Source of the DNA: Acholoe squamosa
Taxonomy: Eukaryota; Annelida; Polychaeta; Phyllodocida; Polynoidae
Length of the DNA: 64,000 bases
Reading direction: 5' to 3'
NCBI GenBank assembly: GCA_949317995.1
Contig: OX439036.1
Coordinates: 91,363,920 to 91,427,919 of the forward strand
The notes under the pieces are model-generated. The model saw only the letters and a list, made by a program, of their open reading frames with translations, was not told where the DNA came from and did no database searches. The position numbers and the translations under genes are program-made. Below are positions 41,224-54,470 of this stretch, one piece after another. Each line of letters opens with the position of its first letter. The first letter of the stretch is position 1.

Positions 41224-42801
41224 ATGGAGCGTGCTTATTATCGTGTCAGGACAATATTGGACAGGTAAATTAAAGTCTTATCGTCTTAAATGAACTTTAA
41301 ACCTCAGTTAAAAAATGCACCGTAAACCTCAGTTAAAAAATGCACCGGTAACTTTTTTAACAGAATCAAGTTCCAACAGAAGCCAAAAAAAATCATCGAT
41401 TCAGTCTATTGCGTGAACTGTCTTAATATAAGCCGTGGTTTATTCTAATATTCAAACCTAAACTAGACTGCCCTGGTACAATCCTAATAGCAGGTACCAT
41501 AAATTTTCTTTTTTTCTTCCTTTTTAAGCTGGATTTTGTATCCTCGCGGTAACACTAGAGATGTGGGCTCCCAAATCTACTTTACACTTCAGGATACCAG
41601 AGATATGTCAACCGATACAAGGCTCGATCAAGACATTAAAGACGTGTTTGCTTCAACCAACACAGGGCTCAATCAAAATACCAGAGATGTGGTTACATCA
41701 AACGATACAAGGTCCAATCAAGATACCAAAGATAGCTCTACTTCAACTGATACGAAGCTCACTAAACATACCAAAGATGGGGCTTCATCAACTGATGTGA
41801 AGCTCTATCAACATACCAAAGATGGAGCATCATTAACTGATGCAAAGCTCGATCAACATACCAAAAATGGGGCTTCATCAACTCATACCAAAGATGAGGC
41901 TTCATCAAGTAATACCAAAGAAGGGACTTTATCAACTAATGTCAAAGATGGAGCTTCATCAACTAATGTCAAAAATGGAGCTTCATCAAACGAGGCTTCA
42001 TTAACTGATGACAAAGATGAGACCTCATCAACCGATGTCAAAAATGGGGCTGTCAAAGATGGAGCTTCATCAACTAATGTCAAAAATGGAGCTTCATCAA
42101 ACGAGGCTTCATTAACTGATGACAAAGATGAGACCTCATCAACCGATGTCAAAAATGGGGCTAAATGTGATAACTCTAAGCATAGTGACAACACAAACAG
42201 TGGATTTTGTTTGTGTAACTCCAGTGAACATAGTAACAGCACAAACACCGCATTTAGTTCATGCAACTCTGGTGAACCAAGTGACAGTCACACCGGTGAA
42301 AGCCACCATGAAACATGTGATAATTGTAAACATAGTATCAGCACAAACATTGGATTTAGTTCATGTAACTCTGGTGAACCAAGTAACAGTCACACCAGTA
42401 AAAGCCACCAGGAAAGATGTAACTTTGATGAAGCAAGTGACAGTCTCACCTACGCAGAAGGTGTAGAAGTAAATATAAGCTTGGAGGCTGAAAATGAAGA
42501 TACATCATCTAGCAAAAATGAAGGAAAAAAACTTGTGTTCCAAAAATTTGACATCAATCTGAGCGAGTCACAAAGTAAGGCTCTATTTAAGAAACCTGTG
42601 TTAAGTGTCACGGCATCAGAAATGAGTCCTAACCCAAGAAAAAGGGTAAGATTTTTGCAAGGTATGAAGTTTTCAAATATCATAAGCTATGGGACCCCTA
42701 CTGCGCAAAGCACTCGCAGAAAAGTGCGACGTAAACTACATTTTGATTCGCTCAGTGTCAGCAATAGTGTCAGCGACAGTGATGATGCAGCCTCATGCTA
42801 A
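41224..42801 (+). CDS. Two-exon gene for a repeat-rich hydrophilic protein, about 437 aa
   Basis: Exon 1 is 41224-41264 (MERAYYRVRTILD, donor GTAAAT) and exon 2 is 41529-42801 (acceptor TTTTAAG); the phases agree. Residues about 25-200 consist of degenerate 12-14-residue units such as TKDGASSTDVK. Within them is an exact 111-bp in-frame duplication. A Ser/Cys/His-rich middle part repeats CNSGEPSDSHT and CKHS motifs. The C-terminus is basic (RKRVRFLQGMKF, RRKVRRKLHFD). I recognise no family. The intron argues for a host gene rather than a Polinton gene, although it begins only about 1 kb from the last viral-type gene. Confidence 0.55.
41941..42162 (+). repeat. Exact tandem duplication of 111 bp in coding sequence
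   Basis: The unit at 41941-42051 is repeated without mismatch at 42052-42162, adding 37 residues in frame. Perfect identity implies very recent duplication, or an assembly artefact. Confidence 0.8.
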
Positions 42802-44414
42802 ATGAGACATTAGTCAGAAACAATGTCAGCAACAGTGTCGGTGACAATGATGATGCAGACTCATACTAAATGAGACGTTAATCGTGTTCAGGTGTAAAAC
42901 ACAGAGTTCAAGTTAAAGTAAAGTGCAATACCAAAAGTTCTCACTCCTATAGCATATATTTGATATCACCACAATTGTTAAAGTTCTTAATTTAAACTAG
43001 TTAATACCATATTAATGGTATGCGATGTTTTATGTCAGATTTCATTTCCCTTTAATTGCATTGTTTTTAAAAAACTAGTAGAAATCCATGTTGGTATAGG
43101 TTACCAAGTTTTCACTTTTTTTACTATATATTTGATATCACTCCAATGGGCAAAGTTTTCTACTGAAATTTGTTAATGGTATATGATAAATCATATCAGA
43201 TTTTAGTTCCCTAAAGCGTACCTAGTTCTGGTGTAAACCACTCCATATCCAAACTGTTCACATAGGTGCTAAGGTCTGATACATTACTGAAACTTGTTAA
43301 CAGCATCCTAATGGTTTAAAATAAATCATATTAAATTTTAGTTCCCTAAAGCGTACCTAGTTCTTGTGTAAACCAACCCATGTTATCCAAACTGTTGACG
43401 TAGGTGCTGAGGTGTAGAACAGTTGTTTTTGGTAGTGGTGTCACAGTAGTATTCCGCCCCAGTAAACCTAGGACAGCTAAATAGTCCCAACTAAAAACAG
43501 TGTTTTGCTTGGTATAATCAGTGCCAGGGGACCTTATTTTTATCGCAGATTAATAATTTTGGTACCAGAAGAAAGGTAACGATTTGGGGGGAAAAAGTTG
43601 CAAAAATTTTTTGGTCACCATGGAAACCTATTGTGTCAGAGAGGGGTCCAAGGTCACATTTGTGACTTGTCAGGGGTGCCTGTATCATGTAATTTATTCA
43701 ACATGGTGGTTTCCATGGCAACTGGTGCAAAAACGGATCTGACTCCGTTATGGTTGACCATGCTAAAAAAATCAAGAATGACTTCAGCTTTAATTTAAGC
43801 CTTTATTTATGAACGCCATCAAATTAGAACCCGATTGACGCCAGTTTTATGGTGGAAGATGGGGGGAAAATCAGAACGTCCTTGGTCCTATTAGTACCGT
43901 GACACCTAGTATGGTATAATCAAAGTTATTGTACACAAGGAATGTAATTGCTAACTCATTTTCTAAATGACAAAGCTAAATATAGCAATATAACATTGTT
44001 GATTACTATTCGAGATCTTAATTAAACATAGTAAATCAAATTTAAGATTTTTGTCTTTTCTCATAATATTTTATTAGTATAACAAAATTAAAACGTTAAG
44101 CTCTAGTATCCAAGACGGTCTCCTATAAATCACACCTTTTGAATTCAAAATTTTAATTCAAACTTTGAATCCAAAAGGTGTGATTTATAGGAGACCGTCT
44201 TAGATACTACTTATGCTAAGTGGATTATAGGCTTAGATCATAGCCTAGATGGCGCCATGCGTCTCGAGCTTAGTTTACTTATTGGTCGTAAGACGCCGCC
44301 ACCGTCATACCAATCAACTTTTGGCAGGTGCGAGATAGGTGAGTGATTTCAGAAGTGAGAACATGTACACGGCGGTGGTTTCAAAGTTTACAGACTGATT
44401 CTCTATCCTTAAAC
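42802..44414. other. Non-coding stretch with degenerate repeats
   Basis: No gene. A degenerate direct repeat sits at about 43200-43275 and 43339-43412, sharing GTTCCCTAAAGCGTACCTAG and GTGTAAACCA. An inverted pair GGTGTCACAGTA / TACCGTGACACC near 43435 and 43904 may bound a MITE of about 480 bp. Confidence 0.4.
44105..44212. repeat. Long perfect-type hairpin (foldback), arms about 45 bp
   Basis: The left arm begins AGTATCCAAGACGGTCTCC and the right arm ends GGAGACCGTCTTAGATACT. Between them AAATCACACCTTTTGAAT is matched inverted. The arms differ at only a few bases and the loop is about 15-20 bp. It is probably a palindromic MITE upstream of the XK-related gene. Confidence 0.75.
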
Positions 44415-47400
44415 ATGGAAGAACCGAGTGGTCCAGGCGTCCATTCAAACGTCACAGCCGCCATGCGGCGGATGAAGTTTCCCAGGACGAGAAGAGAAAG
44501 ATTCATTGAAGAGGGACGACTGTACGATGTAACGCTAACTGGGCCAGCGGAACCTGATGGCCAAGTAAGTTGATATAAACACACCTACCAGGAGATCTAC
44601 CACTGTACACAGGTAACAACCCTGTGGCGTGTTATAAATACCTATGCATGATCCCTATATTTATATATGGCATTACTGACCCCTGGTCATCTAGCACTAG
44701 CAGTGTGGCATCAATCTGGTTCTGTGTCATGTTCTGTTTTGATCATTGATTGGTCCCAACTTTTGGGAGTGGTTGAATCCATGTTTGAAACAAACGAAAT
44801 TGAAAAGGGCGCCTCAAATCAGGCTCAGGTGGGCGATAATGTATACAGCATAGCCTATAGGCTAACTGGGATGCACATGATCTGTGACTGTATTCACAGT
44901 TAAAACTTAAAACATTTACTAGTATTTAGTACAGACCAAAATAATGTTAGGGTACTGATATGTGGATTGTGATTTACCGCTCACCTGAGCCTGCTGAGGA
45001 TTAGGTCAGGATGGGTCTGAGGGGAGAGGAGATGGTGGTGAGAAGGGAGGGTGTTAGTCATCCTCCCTATCGTGGGGAACCTTTGGTTTATAGGTGCATT
45101 ACCACAGGGATTCCCATCTGATGAGTCACTCACTGTCACCATTCACTCTCCATTAATCTAGACCTAGATTGGGGTAACATATACTCTGATTTAGGGGATT
45201 TCCCAGGGCCAGGGGTGACCTAATTACCATGCAGGTATAGCTAGCCTAGGGCTAGGCTACTGGTCCGGGCTACTGGTAAGATTACATGTAAGATTACTAT
45301 CGTACATGTAATTCTCTGATGATTCCCAAAAAGGTTGCATACCGGTATGGATAGTGGAATTGAATGGCCAAATAAGTTTTAGAAGAAAAAAAAAATGTGG
45401 ATATAAAGTTTTTTGTAATTCCCCCAACCTTTGGCCCTCATAAGGTGATTCTTTTTCCTATGTGCAAGACCTCTTTATAGAAAGAGAACATGGGTCGTGT
45501 TACTAGGGATACAGGGGAGGGGGATTTTATTTTGTCATCAGACATACCCACATAGTTCTAATTCTTGGTTTAGGTAGGTAGGATTTAATGACATTTTCCA
45601 TGCACGAAAGATGCTATAAGCTCTTTCCTGTTGGTAGCTTAAAATCTTTTAAATTTATGTTATCTAGACAGGGAGAACATTCATCCCCACTAACACTGAA
45701 AGGGGAGAAAATGACAACAACAAAAATCACAGAAAATATTGGGATTTTCAAATTTTCAGATTTTGACATTTCATCTGAAACAACTCACAGTGAGAGGCAA
45801 ATGATAGTTTCCTACATCATCGTGAAGAAAGCGATATTGCCGACTGTGCTCGCATGACCATGCCTATGCGAAACCGCTAATACACAGGAAAAATCATAGG
45901 GAAATGCAAAGAGATTGAAAATAAAATTTGAGTAGTGACCCTGACATTTGCTCTTGAATAGAATATTGTGCCATAGTAAAACTAAAATTGGTACACTGTA
46001 ACAAAATCACATGGTGTTGGCTATCAAACATGAATTTATAAACTTGTACCCGTACAGTAATAATGTTATATTGCTCTGCATTTTCAGCCTGGGGTTGATC
46101 CATTGACGGGGGCAACATTTGGTCCAGGACCTATGCACATGGCGCCATACCCTTTTCCTGCACCCCAATTACCACCAGTACAGCACAATGTTACATGGGC
46201 GGGTCTCTCCTCTACATCAGGTGAGGAGGGAAGCACAGAGGATGACTCAACATCAGAAGCCAGCAGTTCCAAACCCACCCCACAACCTGGGAACAACAAT
46301 GACAAGCCCACAGGAGCTTTAACTGGCATGGCTTTGCCCAGTGGGCGGGTACCGGAGGAGCCAATACCTGCCAATGGTAGTCCCCGGAACTGGATGCAGA
46401 TCGACAAAATGGGAGATGACGCTGATGGCCCACCTGTACTTGGCCCTCCGGGGCGCACCCCGCCTCCAGTCCGCAAAAACTTCAAATTCCCAGAAGAAGT
46501 TCAGGATGATGAAGATGATGTGTTCTATGATGAGACTGTCCCAGAGGTGGTCTTCACTGATGAGTTTCATCACCCAGCTTATGGGAACTACATCCCAGGA
46601 CAATACCAGCACACCCTCAACTACCTTTATGGACTGGAGACAATCCGTGAGACCGATGAGTCAATGCTGCATGGTCAGGAGACCTTCAAGGAAAAAGCGA
46701 GCAGCTGCGATATGCTCGTGTATAGCCTGACTTTGATCGGCTACCTGGTGAATGTAGGTGCTGATATCTGGCTGGCGTATGAATACCTTGTATTGAAACA
46801 CTATGCGTGGTTTGCATTGACACTGACATTCATAATGCTGCCGTCCCTGTCCATGACTATATTCAGTCTGGTGCTCTACATACAGGACCAGAAGGTGCTG
46901 AAGGACAAAGTGTCCAAGGTGCGCTGGTTCTGCCGCGCCTTCTTTCTGGTTCTACTCATGGCACCAGTCATGCGGTAAGTGTTTCATACTTTACTCTATT
47001 TATTGCATTTACAATTTTCAGTTTTCTTCATATCTAAAAATCTACACTACAAGGCAATGCTCTGATATCTAGCTAGAAAATTGTGTGAAGTTTTAATACA
47101 GCAAACCCAGCGTGCAAACCACATCTATGTGTAAGCCGTATACTGTTTTTGGGTTATTTGGAAGAAATTTGATGTTTGAGTACAGAACCATTCAATAAGC
47201 CGCAACTTATCTTTGGGAATAGTCTATAAGCTAGAATAGTCAAACGAGATGGTTTATAATCCCTCCCTTGCTTATACATGTTGATTTATGGTAGAATGAT
47301 CAACCGTCCAATATTCAAACATCTGTCCTCTCTTGTATCTATAGTATCATAGATACACTTCACTATGGTCTCAAGTCACGGACAAGTCAGGACTGGAGAT

Positions 47401-49477
47401 TGAGGAGAAGGTACTACGATAGAATGCGCGACGAGGACACAGATGCTAATCTCATCCGGCTATTTGAAACATTCCTGGAGAATGCACCACAACTTGTTCT
47501 GCAGTTATACATCATTGTGCGCATCGGCACCAGTGAAGGAACCTTCCTAGGTAACTCAATGATTGCATTCTTCCCCTTTAAACCAATTTGAATTGAATTA
47601 ACTTTTAATACAGAACTGTGTGTAAAATTAATGTTTTCACCGATTAGATTTAACTGAAAATACTCCCTTCTCCTGTTACATTTCGACCAGTATATATATG
47701 TCAATTCATTTCATCTACTGTCTTAAAGGGGGGCTAGTACGGCAAATTGCAACATCGGTACCGGTTCATAGATTGCTCATAAAACCGCGGGACCCAGCAA
47801 AAATTTGCAATGCTCTGATTGGTCAAGGGGTGGTCATGTGACTTGCTTACGCGGGTGCGTCTTAGCCATGCTAGCCCCCCTTTAAAGACCAAAATAATTA
47901 GTCAAATCAAAGCATGTGACCCTAATTTCTGCTCTCGTTCATTTCAGTGACCATACAGATAATTGGCTTGGTGATGTCTCTGGTAACGATGGCTTGGTCC
48001 TTGGTCAGTTTCCACTCTTCTCTCCGCTCATCGCTCCCCGACAAGGCTGAGATAGGATGGCTGGGTAAACTGTCCATGTTCATCTGGCGCCTGTTCACCA
48101 TTACAGCCCGGGTTGTGGCCTTTGCATTGTTTGCCTCCCACTTTGAGATGTACATCTTTGCAGTGCTTGGTGGGCATTTCATCGTGATGTTCTTCTGGAT
48201 GACTCGGCAGAAAACATCTTATTGCTTATTGCGTGTAAGTAATATATGATCAGATATTGAATAATTTTTCTTTAGTGGCGGCTTTTGAACCTTGTTTACC
48301 TGAATCGGAATAACTAAAGATGTTATTGAATGTCATAACCAATGTTTAGTAGTCTGTAGCGGGAAAAGGGTATCATTTGGTGTCAGGGGAGGCTCTTGTG
48401 TATTTTGATTCAACTATATAAATTAAAAAAAAAAAAATCACGAACAGGAAAAAGTTTATTAAAATCATTTTCTTCTCTCAGATACAAGATGAGGAAAGTG
48501 AGGAGACAAAAGTCCAACACTCGGCCTTCCTGGAGTTCCTTTTCCGTATGATGGCTGCCTTTGTCCACATCTTCTGCTTCTTCAACCTGCTAGAGGGCCA
48601 CACTCGCTTGCGCTGCCTTGTCTACTACATTTTGGTCTACATAGAGAACACTGTCCTTATTCTCAGCTGGAACATAATCGCATCCACGCTCGGTCATGGT
48701 GGCTGGTACCAGATGCCAGCAGTGGCCTTTGTGATGGGCGGTTTCTTTGTTGGCATCGTTTTCCAGATAACATATTACCTGTGGTGCCATCCTAACCGCA
48801 GCTCCCGCTACCACCGTCATCGCAGGATCCGCCTCTGCGTGCCCTGTGCTGAGTTGTCACTGTTCAATGAGCTCCACATGCCGACTGAGATCCAGGTTAA
48901 TGAGCAGAAACCAGTGTTTGAGAATAGAGATGGAGGAGGTGACCGGCAGGTGTTCCCCCGACCAGAGCCACCCAGGTCAGAATTTGCGGCTTCAGCGGTT
49001 AGCACAGTTGGGCCGATTATGCCGATGGAGACAAGTACACCTGCGCCAAGCATGATAGGATTCTCACCACCAGACCGGAAGCCACCCCAGCAAATACCTC
49101 CACCACCTGCAGAGGCTGCCCCATCACCCCCGATCAGTCAAAGCTCCCCAGATCGTCCCACCTTACCTATTCAAGCCGCCGCTGACACCCCTGTGTCAAA
49201 ACCCCAACCAGAACACAGGACCAAGCCAATACCTGCACCAAGACAGCCAAGACCAACCACACCTGCCAAGGAACTAGAAGCAGAACGGTCAAGACCAACT
49301 ACACCCGCAAGGGAATTAGAAGTACAACGGTCGAGGCCAACCACTCCCGCGAGGGAAATAGAGAGCAATCGTTCCCGTCCCACAACCGCTGCCAGAGAAC
49401 TTGATATTAGAGGTGAGTTTGAACCCAAAACACCAGAGCCTCAGGATGCTGGGGAAAAGTTTGAAACGGAAGTTTAG
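44415..49477 (+). CDS. XK-related protein (XKR4/6/7-like multipass membrane protein), five exons
   Basis: Exons 44415-44564, 46088-46974, 47345-47550, 47948-48234 and 48482-49477 sum to 2526 nt (841 aa) with all phases consistent. The family blocks are present: a first membrane segment (about residue 256, LVYSLTLIGYLVNVGADIW), NLIRLFETFLENAPQLVLQL, a WRLFTITARVVAFALFASHF segment, and YYILVYIENTVLILSW. XK-related proteins sit in the plasma membrane. Some (XKR4, XKR8, XKR9) scramble phospholipids during apoptosis after caspase cleavage. Unusual here are a long acidic/proline-rich N-terminus (about 200 aa) and a Pro/Ser-rich C-terminal tail of about 210 aa with four RPTTPAxELE repeats. A MITE lies in intron 3. 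Subfamily is not certain. Confidence 0.88.
47727..47881. mobile_element. TTAA-flanked MITE in XKR intron 3
   Basis: Termini AGGGGGGCTAG and CTAGCCCCCCT are inverted and flanked by TTAA at 47723-47726 and 47882-47885. The element is 155 bp and non-coding. It ends about 65 bp before exon 4. Confidence 0.7.
49255..49400 (+). repeat. In-frame PTTPAxELE repeat in the XKR tail
   Basis: Four units of about 42 bp encode RPTTPAKELEAERS-type repeats near the C-terminus of the XK-related protein. Confidence 0.65.
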
Positions 49478-50206
49478 AGAATTTAGACTCACCATATTCA
49501 TACCGGTAGTACATATATAATTTTTTTGCTACAGGTAGTACGTGTAAATAGTAGCGATCTCTAGCTTTTAATACTCGTAATTATTACCCCTCCTACATGG
49601 GCATCTTTGAAAATCTGGTGAAGATATTCCTCAAGATTTTAGGATTATTGAGAAAATACTGGTATTTGTAAAGAATACTCAGAGATTGAAGTTTTAGCCT
49701 TTGGACATAGATCTGATGTGAAACAACACAACATATATATCGCCACTGTTATTTGTGCACGTATGGCACTCTTTTGTTAAATAGGTAGAGCTTGACGGTA
49801 TGGCAGCTCAACTTGGTTTTTACTATATTGAGTTGTAAGATATTTTGTTTATGGAATAATTTTCTGTACAGAAGAGTTTTAGCATCACCTGACATTTCGC
49901 CTATGGCATATACCAGGATATCATTTAATGATGACGGGCTTGTACATAATATGTATATTTAGGTTCTTAAATGATACTCATTTCACTTACATATCTAAAA
50001 TACTACTGTTTACTGTGGCCAAAATGTCAATTTCGTGATGGAAGAGTTTTATACTTTGTAGATAATTGTCGTAAATGTAATCCACTTGGTGCCTAACAAT
50101 TTCAATTTAACGTCTTACTACTGATATTTGATATAGCAATCACACAACTTTCAATAACTGCATTACTATTGCACTGTGCTTTATCTTGACTTATTTGAGC
50201 ACATAA

Positions 50207-50212
50207 AATAAA
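50207..50212 (+). promoter_or_regulatory. Candidate polyadenylation signal of XKR gene
   Basis: AATAAA about 730 bp after the stop codon. It is followed by AT-rich sequence. Confidence 0.35.
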
Positions 50213-52545
50213 TTATATATGTACACCACAATGATATTCATGTATAAATGATTTTTGACAAGAAAGAAAGGCAGGCCGCAGGTTTTGTGCAGCAGAGTTA
50301 TTTTTCGAGATAGTACAAAGCCTTTGATGATAAAACAGATTGTGAATGAAGAAGTGGTACACGGTAAGTCTAAAGAGACAAAAAGGCGTCGAGTTGTAAA
50401 AACGGAAGGGGTGATACCTGTACATACGCACAGTCATTATCCTTATACTTATACTCTACATATTGGGTAATCAGTTGTAGACTGTTCTAGATAGCATCAC
50501 CCACTTGTATCACTGTTATAATGAAACTAAATAGCGCATAGAGGTCTGTATCATGCTATCTATACTTTTACTATAAATGATGCTGGAATCTAGTTTTTTT
50601 GGTGGTTTCTTTTTTATAGTAATGCATTTGTTGAGTTTGTATATAGTGGGTTCATGGTTGAATTTGTTCATATTGAGTTACCCAACGTTCAACTTGATAG
50701 AATAGTACAGAATAGAAATAGGCTGTTACATATATTATATTCATTCCCATGGGTGGAGTATGTGCTTGAAGATTTAGGATCTTCCGGGTACTATTGTGTT
50801 CTAGTGTTAAATGGCCACCTATGGGCTGCAACCCTTGTTTGGTCCTATAGGCTGAAATAAGCTTGCGTTTTGCGTATGCAAATTGCGTATGCAGCAGCTC
50901 ATATGCCAGAGTCTACACAGGGACGATCAGGGTCAGCCTCTTAAGGCACATATGGAAGCTTAATTTTGGGTCTTTTGCTCCGTATTGATTGGCAGGGTAG
51001 CCACTGGCCAAAGGTTGAAAAGTCAAATAGCCTATAAAACTATTGAAAATGGTTGGAAAGCGTTTAGTAAAGGTATCCCATATGCTTTTTGGCAAGTTAC
51101 CGCCGTATGTTACAAATTGTTAGGCCTCCATATTCTAAAAGGCCCATTGTTATATGTAACCTTCTCAATATATTCTTTCAGTATGCTGTCTGATGATGTA
51201 TCATGATTTTAGCTTTATTTAATTTGAATTACCGGTATGCATTCCAATAAGAATGTTGATTTGAATATGAATGCTATGGATAAAATGCCTGATTCAAAAC
51301 TATTCCAAATACAGTATTCTAAGTTAATCTTGATATCATCTAATAATCAGTCTATTCAATATCAGTAAATTAGATGGCGTAGTAATTAACGAATGCAAAG
51401 CACTATTTCATATTGATGTCAGCTCAAAAGATAGACATTTCAGTTTTATTCCTCAGCATTATTTTCAGTTTTACCAAGGCCAAGAAAGATATTTTCATAA
51501 TGTTTTCAATACTTTTATATGGTAGATTTTATACTATACCTTTCGTCTTAGCTGAGTATACATGGGTGCTTTTTAAAACTCATTTCTACAACTGTATGAG
51601 TGTGTAATCTGTTCCTGTTAGGGGCCATAGCGCCGGTCATATATAACCCTTTTAGTGACCGATACAATCTCACCGGTTGTACTCCTACTCATGAAAGATG
51701 GAAACTGATGTTATATACCAAAGATATGGTGTTATCAATTTGTGAGGGATTGTCCATATATATTGTAAATGCGGTAGAGTGCCTTTTATCTAATGTCTAC
51801 GTATTATCATTTTTATGACATTTATTACATTCCCAGTTATGTAACGCATTATGGCAGTACATGTTGACTGTGGTACTTTGAACTCTATTGAGGTCATGTA
51901 CTGTCTGATCCTTTATCTATGTAATACGGTGTCTGATACCAGAAAAACATTTTTGATATTTTCAGAATGATACTGGTAATTTGATCAAGTGCTCCTTGAG
52001 CATGTAATACAACAGTAAGGAACGAATCACTTATTTGACAATCACCGATAGTGAGAATGTACCGGTAATATTTTGGTAAACCTTATGGGTGAATCAGAAT
52101 GCAAAGTTCAGCGTTTATACCTTCAGTTCACCTTTCTTGCCATTTCACTGTTTTCAGAACTAAAGAAAATTCCCAAATATTCAGTAGTTGTCACTTTCCT
52201 GAAGAGGATATTTCATCAGTGGAACGACCACTTGAGATTTTGAAAACTTGAAGACAATCAAGATTGAAAAAATATCATGTAAATCAGTCTTATATGGCCT
52301 TATGTCTTCTGTCAACCTCGCCAATACTCATGCATTCAGAGACACTATTATCAACTTCAAGGTTTAGTGGAAGGGCGATTTAGTGCTTAATATGCTAGGA
52401 ATCTTTGTCAGTATGATGCATTAACGCACTGCTGGCGAGTAACTCCCCAGTGATGTATTAGTGCATCATGCTGACCCCTTGGGTGTCCCAACCCCGTGGA
52501 CTTGGCATGTTGCATTCAGGCATCATGATGATAGATGGGAATGAT
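50213..52545. other. Intergenic stretch, no gene seen
   Basis: Only short, unsupported ORFs are present. A GCATCATG-type palindrome (GATGCATTA and TGCATCATG words) near 52412-52470 recalls the repeats at 1.9-3.3 kb. Confidence 0.4.
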
Positions 52546-54470
52546 GCATTCATTAATTATACAGTTCTTAAATATTTAATGTCCCATATTTGTACTCAAC
52601 ACTCTTGTAAATTTATTTTTCCACGTTTATATGACAACGTAGTTTTACAGTGATAGTGGTGCTGGTCTATTCCCTGACTGACCGTTCATGCGGCCAGAAT
52701 AAAATTCACTATTAACCAAAACATTGTATTTTATTCCATTGACTTTTATTGTGAAGTGCAGATTGATCAAGACTTTCATATAGCGTATGTGGGCCAAATT
52801 TTTGAAAGTGGCACTTTTGGCCCTGACAAAGCTAAAAGAGTGAAACTCAAAATGAGTTAAAACAACTTCATTACCTTCAAAGGGCAATGTCTTGGCACCA
52901 TAAAAACATCTGACATACACAGCAGCTCCTAGCAGGTCCGTTTTTATGTGTTCAAAGATAATCTGTTGTAATTTGTGTTACTCCCTGCTCGAAATTCAGA
53001 GACCAATTAGACATACCTCTTAACTATATCCTAATGACTCCTAAACTCATTTAAAACATCTACCAGTAAGTATGTATCATGATTCCAAAAATGAATATGT
53101 TCCTTCAAAAACTTTCCGAAATATCGGATATTGAACTTTTGGCATTGATGGATTTTTCTGAAATTTTTTTTCTAAAATCCCAATTTTCTTCTTGCTTTGT
53201 CAAAAGTTGTCAAATAATCACCAAAATTCATCTATATTAGCTTCAATATGCACAATTTAATATGCAACTACTATCTCTTCCATATCTAGCAGTAGTTTGT
53301 GATAGAACTGGTCACAAGTTGGACCACAATTTGACTTTTTTGAGCAGGGAGTAACGTGTCATTCCCTGCTCAAAATAATTACACCCCCCTGAATGGCACA
53401 AAGTGCAAATTATGTACACAAATCTACATAGATAGGTTAGGGGGGCTCCATAACAAGCAAATGAAACAGTAGTAGGTGGAGTTTGATGGATATTCCTCAA
53501 AAAAATTACAACATTTTTCTATCAGGTGTTACTATCTGCTCAAAATTCAAATTCTACCATTGATTGGGTTAGTGGAGCTAAATAACAACATGTAGATAAC
53601 ATATAACACATTTTTTTGAATAAGTGAGAGGTGCATCTATCATAAAAGCCACAAAAAACAGTAATCTTTATAATATCAGGGACATGAGATGTGAAAATGT
53701 GGGATAAATCTTTGGGTCCGATGCAGAATTTTGGAATTTCCACACTCAAGCAGACACTTAAAGTACATGTATTGGGATCATAACCAAATACTCCAGGAAG
53801 ATGCAGGAGTGTATAATCTATCACCAGGATATCATAATATGTACACATTTTGATAACTGAGGGACAGGAAAGAGAGTTTTAGCAGCAGAATCTATTTTTG
53901 AGCAGGGAGTAACACACATAGGGCCTGGGCAGTTTACATTCTTCAACCCCATATAACGCCAGTCATTTATAAAAAGTGGCAAAATTCCACCACTCGCGGA
54001 TGGACAACATCGGTTTTATTCAAAATAAAAGCATTTGGACCCCAACAAAGTACATTGGCGTATCAAACAATAGCCGGAAGTGTCCTTGTTGTGATTCAAA
54101 AAGACCCATATGGATGTGCCGTGCGAGGGATGACAGAGATGTCATCTGGTTTAGCGCCAAAGAACTTAGAATTTTGAGCAGAGAGTAACACCCGATCATA
54201 TTTAATGGTCTACAAACGGCACGAGTCGATAGATGCATTCATTCATTATACAGTTCTTAAATATTTAACGTCCCATATTTGTACTCAACACTCATTTTGT
54301 AAATTTATTTTTCCACGTTTATATGACAACGTAGTTTTACAGTGATAGTGGTGCTGGTCTATTCCCTGACTGACCGTTCATGCGGCCAGAATAAAATTCA
54401 CTATTAACCAAAACATTGTATTTTATTCTATTGACTTTTATTTTGAAGTGCAGATTGATCAAGACTTTCA
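52546..54470. repeat. Direct repeat of about 235 bp flanking a cluster of TTACTCCCTGCTC MITEs
   Basis: A block at about 52546-52780 recurs at about 54232-54470 with few differences (shared words include ACAGTGATAGTGGTGCTGGT). Between the copies, GTTACTCCCTGCTC and its reverse complement GAGCAGGGAGTAAC occur repeatedly: near 52977, 53342, 53361, 53526, 53898 and 54178. Two pairs look like single elements, at about 52977-53356 and 53526-53912, ending in inverted termini. No coding sequence. Confidence 0.65.
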
